A program made the translations under genes and the position numbers. Below are positions 1 to 11,400 of a DNA stretch of 25,865 nucleotides, piece by piece (position 1 is the first letter of the stretch; each line of letters opens with the position of its first letter). The stretch spans positions 1 through 25,865 of IMG/VR virus record IMGVR_UViG_3300047356_000444; one strand, written 5' to 3'. Below the pieces are notes generated by a model. That model made no database searches. It was given only the letters and a program-made list of their open reading frames with translations, and was not told the origin of the DNA. The DNA is from a virus.

Positions 1-1
1 A

Positions 2-1864
2 TCACCTCTTGGTACTATTGATACATTAAATACAACTGATGTTATTGCTGTTACTGGAGGAAATCTAAATCTCAGTTCTGCGGCAGATATTATATTGCAA
101 GCTGTTGACGTTAAACTTGGTACGGGTATTAAATTAAATTCTGCTCTCAATTTAATTGAGACTACTGGAGAGATTAAGACAACTACCAAACTTAATGTTA
201 ATGATAGACTCAGTATTGTTGATAACAATATTTCAACAACTTCTCTTGATGATATTTTACTAACTCCTGGTCTTGGTAAAGTTGCAAAAGTTGATACCTC
301 AACTGCATTCACAATTCCTGTTGGTACTACAAATGATCGTCCTGGTGTGCTCGATGTAGAGAGTGGTCAGATTAGATTTAATACAGATACTAACCAGTAT
401 GAGGGTTATAGTTCTACTGCTGGTGCATGGAATTCTCTTGGTGGTGTACGTGACCTAGACGGAAATACCTATATTCTTGCAGAAGAATTTATCGGTGCTA
501 ACGATAATACACTTTATTTCGTTAATGATGCTGTCACAACAATGAAGTTGGACAGAAACTTCCTTGATTTCTTTACAACTAAAGATATTAAATCTACTAG
601 AATTGGAGCACCAGAAAATAGAAATTGGAACACAAATACTCCTGTTACTCAAGGAGAGTTCTTAAAGTATGGTTTGAATCTATTTGAGGTAATTACTGCT
701 GGTGTCACTGGAACATCAGGTAATGAACCAACAAATACTACTGGAAATAATTTCAATAATGGTAGTGCTGTCCTTAAATATAATTCTCTAGCAGTTGCTC
801 CAATTGACTTCAATGAAGTTGAAATTGTTAGGATTGGTACAAGCAATCCAATTCCTCTAGAAATTAACGGAGATCTAAAACTATTCAATAACACCATTTC
901 TACCAATGTCAATGACATGGTGTTTCAACCAAATTCAGGTCAAAAGGTAAAAGTTAATGCTAATACTTCTTTAGTAGTTCCAGTTGGAGATTCTAACTCC
1001 AGAGGAAATGCTGAGCAAGGATCTATTCGCTATAACACAAGTGACCTAACGTATGAAGGTTATGATGGATCTCAGTGGGGATCTCTTGGTGGTGTTAAAG
1101 ACGTTGATCAGAACACTTACATTATTCCTGAAACTGCTCCTGGTGCAAATGAAAATATTCTATACTTCTATAATAATGGTCTGAACACTCTGCAACTTAC
1201 TGAAAATGCATTAGAGTTTCGTGACATTGATACCATCACTTCTTTGGGAGCAGGTGGTATCAAAGATTTGCTTAATATTAATGCAAATAAAGTTACATTT
1301 GATAATCTCGCAACTACGCTTGATAATACGAGTGCTGATTCTACCTTCTTATTTTGCACAAAACAAAATTTTGATTTAGGTTTATCTGCTGGTTTGACCA
1401 CAGATACATTGGTCAGACTTACAGATGACGGAGATGTATTCTTCAACTTAGGTTTTGGAACAGGAGTTTACAATGGTCTCAAAATTATTGATAGCGAACT
1501 GAGTGCATTTGAACTACAAAAATTTGCAGTTCGCACTGAGCAAAGTAATCTAGTTAAAGATACTATTGATCAAGGTGCCACAGTTCTTTATAATCCTGCA
1601 GTAGAAGCATCGGCAAAGGTAACACTAACAGCACACAATAAAACTTCTGGAAACAAAGAATTTTTAGAATTTGCTGTTATTGATAACGGCACTGATATTT
1701 CATATACTGAATATAATAATCTTAAGACTGGACAAGAAATTGTTTCAGTCGAATTCGATTTTGATGCTAATAGTGATGTTCGCATTACATATACATTAGA
1801 TACGAATTTAAATACAGGTAATCAAGTAGACGTTACAGTCGTCAATCAAGTAACTAAGAGGTAA
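2..1864 (+). CDS. Repeat-built virion structural protein (5' end outside window)
   Basis: The reading frame is already open at base 2 (first visible residues SPLGTIDTLNTTDV), so the true start lies upstream; an in-frame TTG at 95 is not a credible start. The protein is rich in Asn, Thr, Gly and Val with no membrane segment, typical of phage fibre or baseplate-attached proteins. It contains two diverged copies of a module with the pattern PVG-x-RPG/RG, then G-x-IR(F/Y)NT, YEGY, W-x-SLGGV and N(T/I)LYF, about 680 bases apart. Near the C-terminus it has KDTIDQGAT followed by NP, a motif echoed in the next gene (KDTVPQGQT, NP), which suggests related C-terminal domains. It lies 2 bases upstream of the next gene, probably in the same operon. 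A virion structural role is inferred from composition, repeat type and position beside fibre genes; the exact location in the particle cannot be told. Confidence 0.75.
   Translation, partial: SPLGTIDTLNTTDVIAVTGGNLNLSSAADIILQAVDVKLGTGIKLNSALNLIETTGEIKTTTKLNVNDRLSIVDNNISTTSLDDILLTPGLGKVAKVDTSTAFTIPVGTTNDRPGVLDVESGQIRFNTDTNQYEGYSSTAGAWNSLGGVRDLDGNTYILAEEFIGANDNTLYFVNDAVTTMKLDRNFLDFFTTKDIKSTRIGAPENRNWNTNTPVTQGEFLKYGLNLFEVITAGVTGTSGNEPTNTTGNNFNNGSAVLKYNSLAVAPIDFNEVEIVRIGTSNPIPLEINGDLKLFNNTISTNVNDMVFQPNSGQKVKVNANTSLVVPVGDSNSRGNAEQGSIRYNTSDLTYEGYDGSQWGSLGGVKDVDQNTYIIPETAPGANENILYFYNNGLNTLQLTENALEFRDIDTITSLGAGGIKDLLNINANKVTFDNLATTLDNTSADSTFLFCTKQNFDLGLSAGLTTDTLVRLTDDGDVFFNLGFGTGVYNGLKIIDSELSAFELQKFAVRTEQSNLVKDTIDQGATVLYNPAVEASAKVTLTAHNKTSGNKEFLEFAVIDNGTDISYTEYNNLKTGQEIVSVEFDFDANSDVRITYTLDTNLNTGNQVDVTVVNQVTKR
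188..1235 (+). repeat. Two diverged copies of an intragenic module
   Basis: Copy 1 spans roughly 188-590 and copy 2 roughly 869-1235. Each encodes a stretch ending in KV-x-KV followed by PVG, a NT-x6-YEGY segment, W-x-SLGG(V) then KD or RD, and GAN(D/E)N-x-LYF. Similarity is clear in protein but weak in DNA, so the duplication is old. Boundaries are approximate. Confidence 0.7.
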
Positions 1865-1866
1865 AA

Positions 1867-2376
1867 ATGGCATCTAATTTACAAAATTTAGATTCGCTAG
1901 GAGGTTTCTCTGTTGACAATACCACTATTGTCAACGAAACTTTTGACATCAAAAATGTTAATACTCTGCAGGTAAAAAATTCTTTTTTTGCAGATAGTTA
2001 TACAGAGCATTATATTATGAGAGGACTTAACACGTCTATTCTTGAAATTAATGATACTGGTGGTCAAATTTTTCTACCAGACAATACTATTAATTTTATT
2101 GAATCTACTATTGTTGGAGTGAATGATTCTGGTGGAGGAAATTTAGTACAGAAACTGGAAAGTGCTATTTCTGTAAATTCTGCTGGTACTTTAGCAGAAA
2201 TGTCAACAATGACCACTATCATAAAAGATACTGTTCCGCAAGGACAAACTTGGACTATCAATCCTTTTGTCGGTGGTTCTTCAAATTCATTTAGTTATAC
2301 AACTTCTAGAGCAGGTACAACCATTTCAATCAAGTGGATTGCATACACTAGAGTTGTTAGCATTCAATGGACTTGA
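1867..2376 (+). CDS. Small virion structural protein, unknown
   Basis: This 169-aa protein starts at ATG 1867, preceded by AAGAGG, a good ribosome binding site that overlaps the end of the upstream gene. It has no signal peptide, membrane helix or cysteine. Its composition (Asn, Thr, Ser, Ile, Val) and its aromatic C-terminus ending SIQWT suit a beta-rich structural protein. The segment KDTVPQGQTWTINP matches KDTIDQGATVLYNP in the preceding protein, so the two may share a C-terminal assembly or receptor domain. It sits between two structural genes and is followed at once by a late promoter. I do not recognise the family; a fibre- or baseplate-associated role is inferred from context only. Confidence 0.65.
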   Translation: MASNLQNLDSLGGFSVDNTTIVNETFDIKNVNTLQVKNSFFADSYTEHYIMRGLNTSILEINDTGGQIFLPDNTINFIESTIVGVNDSGGGNLVQKLESAISVNSAGTLAEMSTMTTIIKDTVPQGQTWTINPFVGGSSNSFSYTTSRAGTTISIKWIAYTRVVSIQWT

Positions 2377-2377
2377 T

Positions 2378-2385
2378 GCTAAATA
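2378..2385 (+). promoter_or_regulatory. T4-type late promoter (GCTAAATA)
   Basis: The core CTAAATAGA lies two bases after the upstream stop codon, with its end 39 bases before the start of the giant structural gene. T4 late promoters are defined by a single TATAAATA-like -10 element read by the gp55 sigma factor, and this fits that class. The same core with trailing G occurs before most transcription units in this window. Confidence 0.7.
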
Positions 2386-2424
2386 GATAAGAGAATAAAA
2401 CCTACGGCAAAGGCTGAGTAAGAA

Positions 2425-5400
2425 ATGAGTTTTCAGTTAAATTCCGACAGAGAAACTATTAGAGCCATTGCTCCTACTCTAATTGGATCTCAAGAATTAT
2501 CCATTAGGGCAGGTTCTGGTTCTGACGAAAAGGAAGTACTCAGAACTCTACTTGATCCTGGGACAGATTTACCGCGAGTCGGTATCAATAGGACTGGAAA
2601 TAGAATTGACAGGGTTGTAGTAAATTTAGGTGGTACTGGATACACTATTCAACCAACTGTTAATATTGAACCACCTCCAGCTGGTGGTACTCAAGCAGTA
2701 GGTTCTGCAATTATTGATGAAGGTTTTGTTACTGCCGTTCTTATTGACAATCCTGGTAAAGGATACATTACTGCTCCTGCTGTAACAATTAGTGGTGGTA
2801 ATGGTACAGGTGCTCAAGTCGAAGCATTCCTTGATACTGTTGATTTTGAACTTGACATTAATGGTGCTATTAGAACATCTACGTCGATTATTTCAGACAC
2901 GGCGAGAATTCTAAACCTAGATATTGATAACTTCATCACTCCAGATGCTAAGTTTAGAGCACCTGATCTGAAAACTTATATGAACAACACGGGCATCCCA
3001 TGGACTGCCCAAACTATTGTTCAGAAAGATGCTTATAGGTATAGAGGTCCAAACGTTTATCAAGCACTGAATGCTGGTGAAACGGGAACTGTACCACCTC
3101 TGCATAAAGATGGTATTGAAACTAATAATGAAGTTCAATTCAAGCATATTGGTTTTAGAGTAACTGATCCTTCGGCGTTTCAGTATAATGAGACTGGAGA
3201 ATCTGGAGAGTTCCCTCGTTCTATCACACCTCTACTTGGTGATAGATCTACTAAAATTGCAACTACAGAATACGTCCTCAACCTAGCAACGAATGACGTT
3301 GGTGGTCGTATTTACGTTTCAGCACAGATTGGTTCTGACCTAAACGATGGTCGTTCTGCTGTTGCTCCTGTTAGAACAATCAAGAAGGCAGCACAACTTG
3401 CATGGTCAACTCCTGGTGTCAAGGAGACTCTTATTGTTTCTGGTGGTGATTACGTAGAAGATAATCCAATTTCACTACCACCTGATGCATCAGTTGTTGG
3501 TGATAACTTACGTTTGGTTATCATTCGTCCTGCTAACCCAAGAAAGCACATCTTCAAGTTCGGTGACAAGAACTATGTCATTGGTGTTACGTATCGCGAC
3601 CAGGTTGACTCTACTGGAGATGCGGTAGCAACTTGGGACTTTGCGATGGTCTTTGACGACAAGCAAAGAATCAACTATGACTATACAGCAAATGGAGATT
3701 TCGGAACTTCTTTCCCAATTGGAACACAAATTTTTGGACCAGAAAAATTCCGTGCAGACTTCCAAACAAACACAGGTCTCTCAAATCTTACATCAAATTT
3801 AGCAGTCAAAGGTATCAACACTGGTGCTGAAGGTATTATTAATGAAGTAAACTTTGGATCTATCGTTGGACCACAAGCTTATATTTCTGGTAAACTTGAT
3901 TTTTCTGTTACCAGTGGCGCATTTACAGCGGGTGAAACTTTCTTGTTTGGTGGTACAGGGTCTATCAAATGGACTCCAAATACACCATATACAATTGGAC
4001 AATTACTTTGGGCAACTGATAATGTTTATCAAGTAGCTGTTGCTGGTACTTCTGCTGCATCATCACCTATTCACACCACAGGAACAGTTGCTACTGGTCC
4101 CGATACACTAGAACTTACATTCCTTAGAGATGCATACGAATTCGTATCTACTGATATTAGATCAATTAGAGCAGAAGGCGAAGTTGTTTTTGAAGAAACC
4201 GACATTACTGATGCTCTGCCTCTCGTAAGAATTGATTTCTCCAAGCAAGGCACTGCAGAAGTTTCAACTGGTGGTTTCCAAGATCCTAATGTTGTAGAAG
4301 ATAATGGTGGTATTATATTCTACACCAATGCTTTGGTTGGTAGGCAGAACACTCATGATTTTAAGGAAGGACAGGAAATCTTTATTGAGGGAATGCCTAC
4401 CAGTTCTCCTGATCTATCTTTCCTAAATGGAAAGCAAAGAATTTACAAAGTTCTGGAAGATGCTGATGGTCGTTCAAGACGTTTTGTAATCCCTAAGAAA
4501 ACTACGATCACTACAACTGATAATTTTGATCCAGGTCAATTTTCATCTGTAAGAGCTTATGGTAAGTCAATTACCATCTCCTTGCTGAACTCTCCTAATA
4601 GATTCCCAATGGCAACACCTGTTGCCAGAAGATTCCAAGATGCTTGTTTGCAAATTAGAAACAACGTAGAATTTATTGCAGATGAAGTTGTTGGAAAAGT
4701 CAATGATCAATTTAAGAAAGAATATTATTCTGTCTACGAAATTGGTGGCACTCCAGATTCTACACTTACTCCAACTGATGTAGACTATGATCCTGCTACT
4801 GGCATCGCTACATTCACAGTAACTAGTCATGGACTTAGTATTGGAGATGGCGTTAGAATTACGGATAATTCTATCACACAAACCTGTGCGATGGATGGAT
4901 ATAAGACAGAACATACTTCACCTAATTCCCATCATTATTCTAGCGGAAAGACTCTACCAATTCGTTCTTCAGGATTTACAACTGATCAGTTTGAACTTTT
5001 TGTTGGCATCTCTGGTCCTGACCAGCAATATACACCTACTGATGTAACTTACGATCCTGCAACTGGAAATGTAAATCTAACAATTGGTGCTCATACATTA
5101 TCTGTTGGAGAAGGTATTGTTATTGATGACAATTCGTTGTCCTTTACGTGTGACATGGATGGCGATCAGTCAGTTAAGTCTTATCCACGTCCTGGTATCG
5201 ATCCTTTTGCTAGCAGATCTATTCCTATTACAGAAATTTCTGCAACTAGTATTACTATCAATGGAGGAATTTCTGGTCCCAATAAGTATTTCCAACCATC
5301 TGCTGTAAACTATAACGCTGCAACTGGTGACATGACTGTCACAGTTGGTCAGCATGGACTCGGAGTTGGACGCAATGTTGTTCTTGCGGATAACTCATTC

Positions 5401-8400
5401 ACATTCACTTGTGATCAAAATGGATATGCAACCGAGCATACTTATCCACGTCCTGGACAAGATCCACAAGCAGGTAAGTCTATTGCTATTACTGATGTAG
5501 GAACCAATTCCCTAACAGTATCTGGAGCAACTTACACCGCTTCAAGTGGTCAAGTTGACATCACTACTTCCGCACCACACGGAATGCAAGAAGGTGATTA
5601 TATCTTGTTTGAAGATAACTCACTAACCTTTACGTGCAACCTGGACGGGAATGTAGTCAGTAAAAATTATCCACGTCCTGGTTATGACTACCCTAGCGGA
5701 AGATGGTTCCCAATTAGCAACATTTCAGCAAGTGGTTTTAGAGTTAATATTGGACCTTCTAGTTATACTGGAGTACATGCTTTTGTTTCCGCAACAAACA
5801 ATGGTCTAAAACATCAAGACGGAACATTTACAATTAATGTTGGTAACGCAGGTAGTGCATCAGGATCAAATCATCAGTTTGTAAATGCAACTGCTCAAGC
5901 AATTAAGCACGAACCACAATCTGTCCATACGTTTACTGGTTCAACATCTAATTCAGTAAAACATCTACCTCAATCCGCACATACGTTTGTAAGATCTGCA
6001 CCAAACGCTCTATCTATTGGTGGTTCTACTCTCAAAATTTATCTCGGAACATCTACTTTCGTACACACATATGTAAGTGGTGGTGTTGTAACTTACAATT
6101 CTCAAAATTATAATATTACTAATTTTGTTTATGATAATATTTCTACTGGCGAAGCAACTATTACCCTAGCATCTCCAGTTGCTGCTTTGTCTGAAGATGC
6201 TACTATTAGAATTTCGGATTTAGTTGTAGAGTGTGTAGTAGATGGTGTTACTACCCAAAAAACTTATCCAAGTTTTAGCATCCCTGTAAACGATAACAAG
6301 TGTCGTAGAGATGTCGGACATTTCATTAGTGCAATTACTAGAGACCTTGAGTTTGGTAGCAACTATAACGTTATTGATGCAGCGAAAAAGTATATTGATG
6401 GTACTAACACCCAGATTGATTTTGTCAATACCGAAATTATTCAGACAGTACGTGCTCTAGAATATGCAAGAGAACTGATCACTTTTGCTATGAGAAAGTG
6501 GCGTACTGGAACTGGAGCTCCTGGTCAAGCAATTTATGTTCCTCAATATTCTCAACTTGACAGATATTTTGACCCAACAATTATTGATGATATTTCAACT
6601 CCTGCTTGTGCTAACGTAGCATCTGCTATTGATACACTAGCATATCTGTTTATTGATGTTCTTGCTAATGATACCAGTGGAACTTATCTAGATGGTGCTT
6701 ATCTAATTGCTAGAAATAGAGATTTGATTGCTGATGAAGCATACAAACTAGCAATGATCCAATACCCTTCTCTTGGATTAGGTAACATTGATGAGCGTAA
6801 GTGTCGTAGAGATATTAACTTAATTACTGGCGCTATAATTAGAGATCTATCACTGGGAGGAAATGCTGGTATTGTCAATGCAGCAGAATTGTATTTCACA
6901 GGAAGTGCCCTAACTGGAATACCTGCATCTGAACTTGCTCCTACAAGGTTTGCATTCGAGAAAGCAAGAGATTTGTGTATCGCAGCAATGCGTAATTGGA
7001 CAGATGCATCTGGTGCTGCAGTCACCACACCTAATTCAGATATTCCTCAATTTACTGATAGTTCAATTCTTGTAGATCCTACTGGTGTACCTTTATGTGC
7101 AAACGTTGAAGCATCTATTACAACTGCATTCCAACTACTAGATGACATCTTGAGTGGCACTACCTCTCCTGGTGCTACAGTAAGAGATACGGGAACTTTA
7201 TTTGATACTTCAACTATTGCTACTTTCCCTGATAGCATTATTTACGATAGTAAAGGTACAAAACTAACTCCACGTTCTGATTTTGCTGATAATCCTATCA
7301 TTGAAGCATCTCCATATACTCAGAACGCATCTGTTATCTCCTTCCTAGGTGGTGGCGGTGCTGAGGTTGATGGTGATAAGGTTAAGCAACCTAACTGCCC
7401 CTTCCCTGGTCTTGAGTTAGACGGAACAGCATCCTTCCCCAATCAGGGTAAGTCGATGGTTGCATCAGCCTTTACTATCGTTTCTTTCGGTGGTACAGGT
7501 TACAAAATTACTAATGATGGTTATGTTCAGTTAGTTTCTGTATTCGTTATCTTCTGTGCCGATGGCGTCCTTGCTGAGTCTGGTGGTTATTGTTCCATCA
7601 CGAACTCTGCTACAAACTTTGGTATCTTTGCTCTCCGTGGCATTGGATTTAGAAAAGATGCATATGAATTTGATGTTGGTTTAATTAGTAATGTATCTTC
7701 CACTCCTACAGGCAGAACAATCTTCACAGTTTCTGGTTTAGGAAGAGAACCACTTGAGCATTATATTGTTAAAATTGATGGATTCTCGAACGTAGATCCA
7801 GATATTGAATACTTTATTGATACTGTAGAAGGAGTAACAGTTGGTCCTCCTTTCACTGCTCAACTAACACTTGAGTCTGGTTCTGGTGGTGGCGCAGCTT
7901 TAAAAAATGACGCTACTGATAACGCAGTTTCTGTTGGTACTTTGGTTGGTGAAACAGTAAGACTTCACAGACCATCTATTGTTAACTCGTCTTCACATAC
8001 GTGGGAATTTGCAGGATCAGGAACCAACTATAATGCACTACCAGAGAACGGCGGTACTAAAATTGAAGCATACGAACAAGTTTCTGAAAACTATGGTCGT
8101 GTATATGTCTCAGGTACTGACGAACTAGGCGACTTTAAAGTTGGAACATTTGCGAGAATTGAAAACAGAACTGGTAATATTACTTTCACAGGTACTGTTA
8201 CAATTTCGGAAGTTGAATTCTTGAAACTAAAAGGTGGCGACGTTGTTGTTACTGGTTTCGACGCATCCAACACACTTGGTGGTGCAAATACTACTAACTC
8301 TAAACTGCCAACGCAGAAAGCAGTTAAAGATTACATCACCAATAATCTCGGTCCATATCTAAACAAACCATATTCAACTAACCCTGTTCCTAGAGCACTG

Positions 8401-11400
8401 GTTGAACTTACTGATTCTGGTAAGATCTCGGAAGATCAGATTCCCCCTCTACGTCCTTTCCAAGTATTTACGGTTGCAAACCAATCAGAAAGAGTTGCTA
8501 TTGAAGGAGCACTTGCTGGTGATATTGCAATTCAACAGGATACTAACTCTTCATTCATTCTAAACAATGATAATGATAGTTTGTTTGTATCGTTCCCAAT
8601 TGATTCCACTCTTCAATTCACCATTGGTGACATCTTTACTGGCAGTAATTCTGGCGGTAAAATTCAATCAACTGAATATAGAGAAGGTGTTGTTTATCAA
8701 ATCAGTATTACTGATAATGGTTCTGGTTATGTTACTCCCCCTGTTGTAACTATCTCTGGTGGTAATCCTCAAGCAGGTGCTGTTTCAGCATTTGCTACTT
8801 GTTCGATTGCAAATGGTCAAGTTGTCCTGGTCGAGATTCAACTATTCAATAACTATATTGGTGGTAAAGGATACACTACTGCTCCTACAGTTACGTTCTC
8901 TCCTCCAGCAGGTTCTGGAACGCAAGCAGCTGGTGCTGCTATAATTGAGTCCAGACTCTATGGTGATATCGTCAACAATATCAAGATAGAAGATACAGAT
9001 GATATCGAATCTAGTGATATTCCTGCCGAGACTATTGCTATTACCCGTGTTATTAATACTTCTGCGAGTGATAGTAATAACTGGGTATCTCTATCTTCCA
9101 ATCAAATTGCTGCTAATGACATTACATCTGGTGTTATTTCTACCGCAAGATTAGCATTTACTTCAGATGCTGCAAACTCCTTCACATTCCTTAGAGGAGA
9201 TCAGTCATATAATCCTGTTATTCAATCACTCAAGGGTGCTGAGACTAGATATTTTGCTAAGATTACTTCACAAGCAAACAGCAGTTCTTCGCAATTAGTT
9301 TTTGCTACTAATTCAGATGTACTTCTTGGTCATGAAGTTGTAGCAAACATTAATGGTATTCAACCTAATACTAATATTTCTGGTATTCTTACTGCTGCTG
9401 GAACAACCACAGTCTCAATTGATAATCCACTAACAGCTACAATTCCAGTCAACACAGTTATTGAATTTGAGCGTGGTTCATCTCCACTAACATTTGAATC
9501 ATCACTTACTCAAGGAGACTTTATTGAATCCGTTGTTATTGCAGCGGGTGGATCTGGATTTACTGATGGTCAATTCTTTGATGTAGAACTAGATGGTGGA
9601 TCTGGTACAGGACTCAAAGCAAATATTATTGTAAGTGGTGGTACAGTTTCAGATCTAACACTTACTTCTACTGGTGTTGGATTCCTAAATGACTTCACAG
9701 TCACTTCTGCTCCAGCAGCTATTGGTTCTGGTACTGGTTTAGTTCTACTTGCAAAACTCAGTACAGTCAATAAGCAATTTGCAAACGTTGCTGTTGATAT
9801 CTCTAGAGTTTCTGATCTAACTATTTCTGCTGACGAATACGGAACAATTGGTGTTGCTAGATTCTATAAAGATCAATTTAAAATTGGTCTTGCTGGTAAT
9901 GGTTCTATTCAACTTAAGACTGGAGCAGACTCTGGTCTTGATGCTGACCTTCTCGATGGTGTTCAAGGATCTTTCTACCTTAACGCAGGTAATCTAAACG
10001 CAGGTGTTCTGCCCGTTGATAGATTATCTGGTACTTATAATATTAATATTGCTAACCAGTCTGGTAGTACATTAAGACTCAAGTCTTCTACAAGTAACCC
10101 AGCATCGAATCCAAACCCTGATTCGTTTAACGTTGGTATAATTGCAGATACTAGAAATAATGCTGCTGATGGTCTAGCAGATGGTGGCACACGTCACGTT
10201 ACAATGACTATCAGGAATGGTGGATCTGGATTTGATGCAACATTCGGTGGTGTAAGACAACTTGCATTCACTGATAATGATAATATGTATCTTAGAGGTT
10301 CTGGTTCTACCCTAGCAACCTTTAGTACATGGGCAAAGATCTGGTCTTCCCAGAATGATGGCATCAACTCTGGACTTGATGCTGATAAACTTGATAGTCG
10401 TCAAGGAACTTTCTATCAAAATGCTATCAATACAAATGAAGGCACATTCAGTGATCTTAGAATGCCTTCTCACCAAACACAGAAGGACTTCCAAGATAGA
10501 GTTAGAATTCTTGATTGGACAGGTCAACCAAGATTTAAAATTCTTGTTAGAGATGAACTATTAACGGCATCTCCATTCTTAGTTGGTTTGCCAGTTAACT
10601 TGTATGATGCTCAAGGTCTTGCTCCTGGTCGTATTTCAATTACTGATATTGCCATCAACCAAGATGCCAATGATCCTTCTAATAATTTCACTCTAATTAC
10701 AGGTACACTAACAACAGGTAACTTTATTGGAGCGATTGCAATTGGTGATACCGCAATCAACTATCCTTTCCAAGATTTTAGTATTGCGGACCTAGACGCT
10801 AATGCAGATGGACTACCCGATGGTACATTTGAAGTTGGAGGACTAGAAAGTAGTGGTGGTAATGCCAGATTGAAACTTGGTAGAAACGATGGTATCTCTG
10901 CTTCAGATCCTTCCGTCTACTTCAGATCTTCTCTCAACCCATCAACTAACTATAGTTCTGCAATTATTGCTACTGGTGGTAATTCCACCGATGGTTCTGG
11001 TTCTCTGGAATTTAAAGTATCAGATGTAAATCAGTTAACTCTATTAGGCAACATTATTTGGAATGAAGGTAATGTAGTATTCAACTCCTCTAATGTATTA
11101 TCAACAACATCACTGAAGTCTGCTGTAATGAGAGACACTAGTGGAGACTTTAGTGCTGGAACAATCACTGCTTCTCTAACTGGTGCTGCTTCACTTAACG
11201 TTCTTAAGGCAGGCGATACAATGTCAGGTCTGCTCTCCATCTCTGGAGTAGCGGTAGGACAGCAAGCATTGAGCGTATCTGGCAGAGGAGATTTCCTAAG
11301 CAATATTACAGTTGCTGCTGACCTAACAGTCAACACGGACACATTGCACGTTGATGCTATAGATGATACAGTAAGCATTGGCACAACTACTTCTGATTCT

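Noticed and set aside
455-1785. Several minus-strand frames of 65-92 codons
   Set aside because: All lie opposite a long structural gene, with no promoters or recognisable proteins. The same holds for other minus-strand frames across the window.
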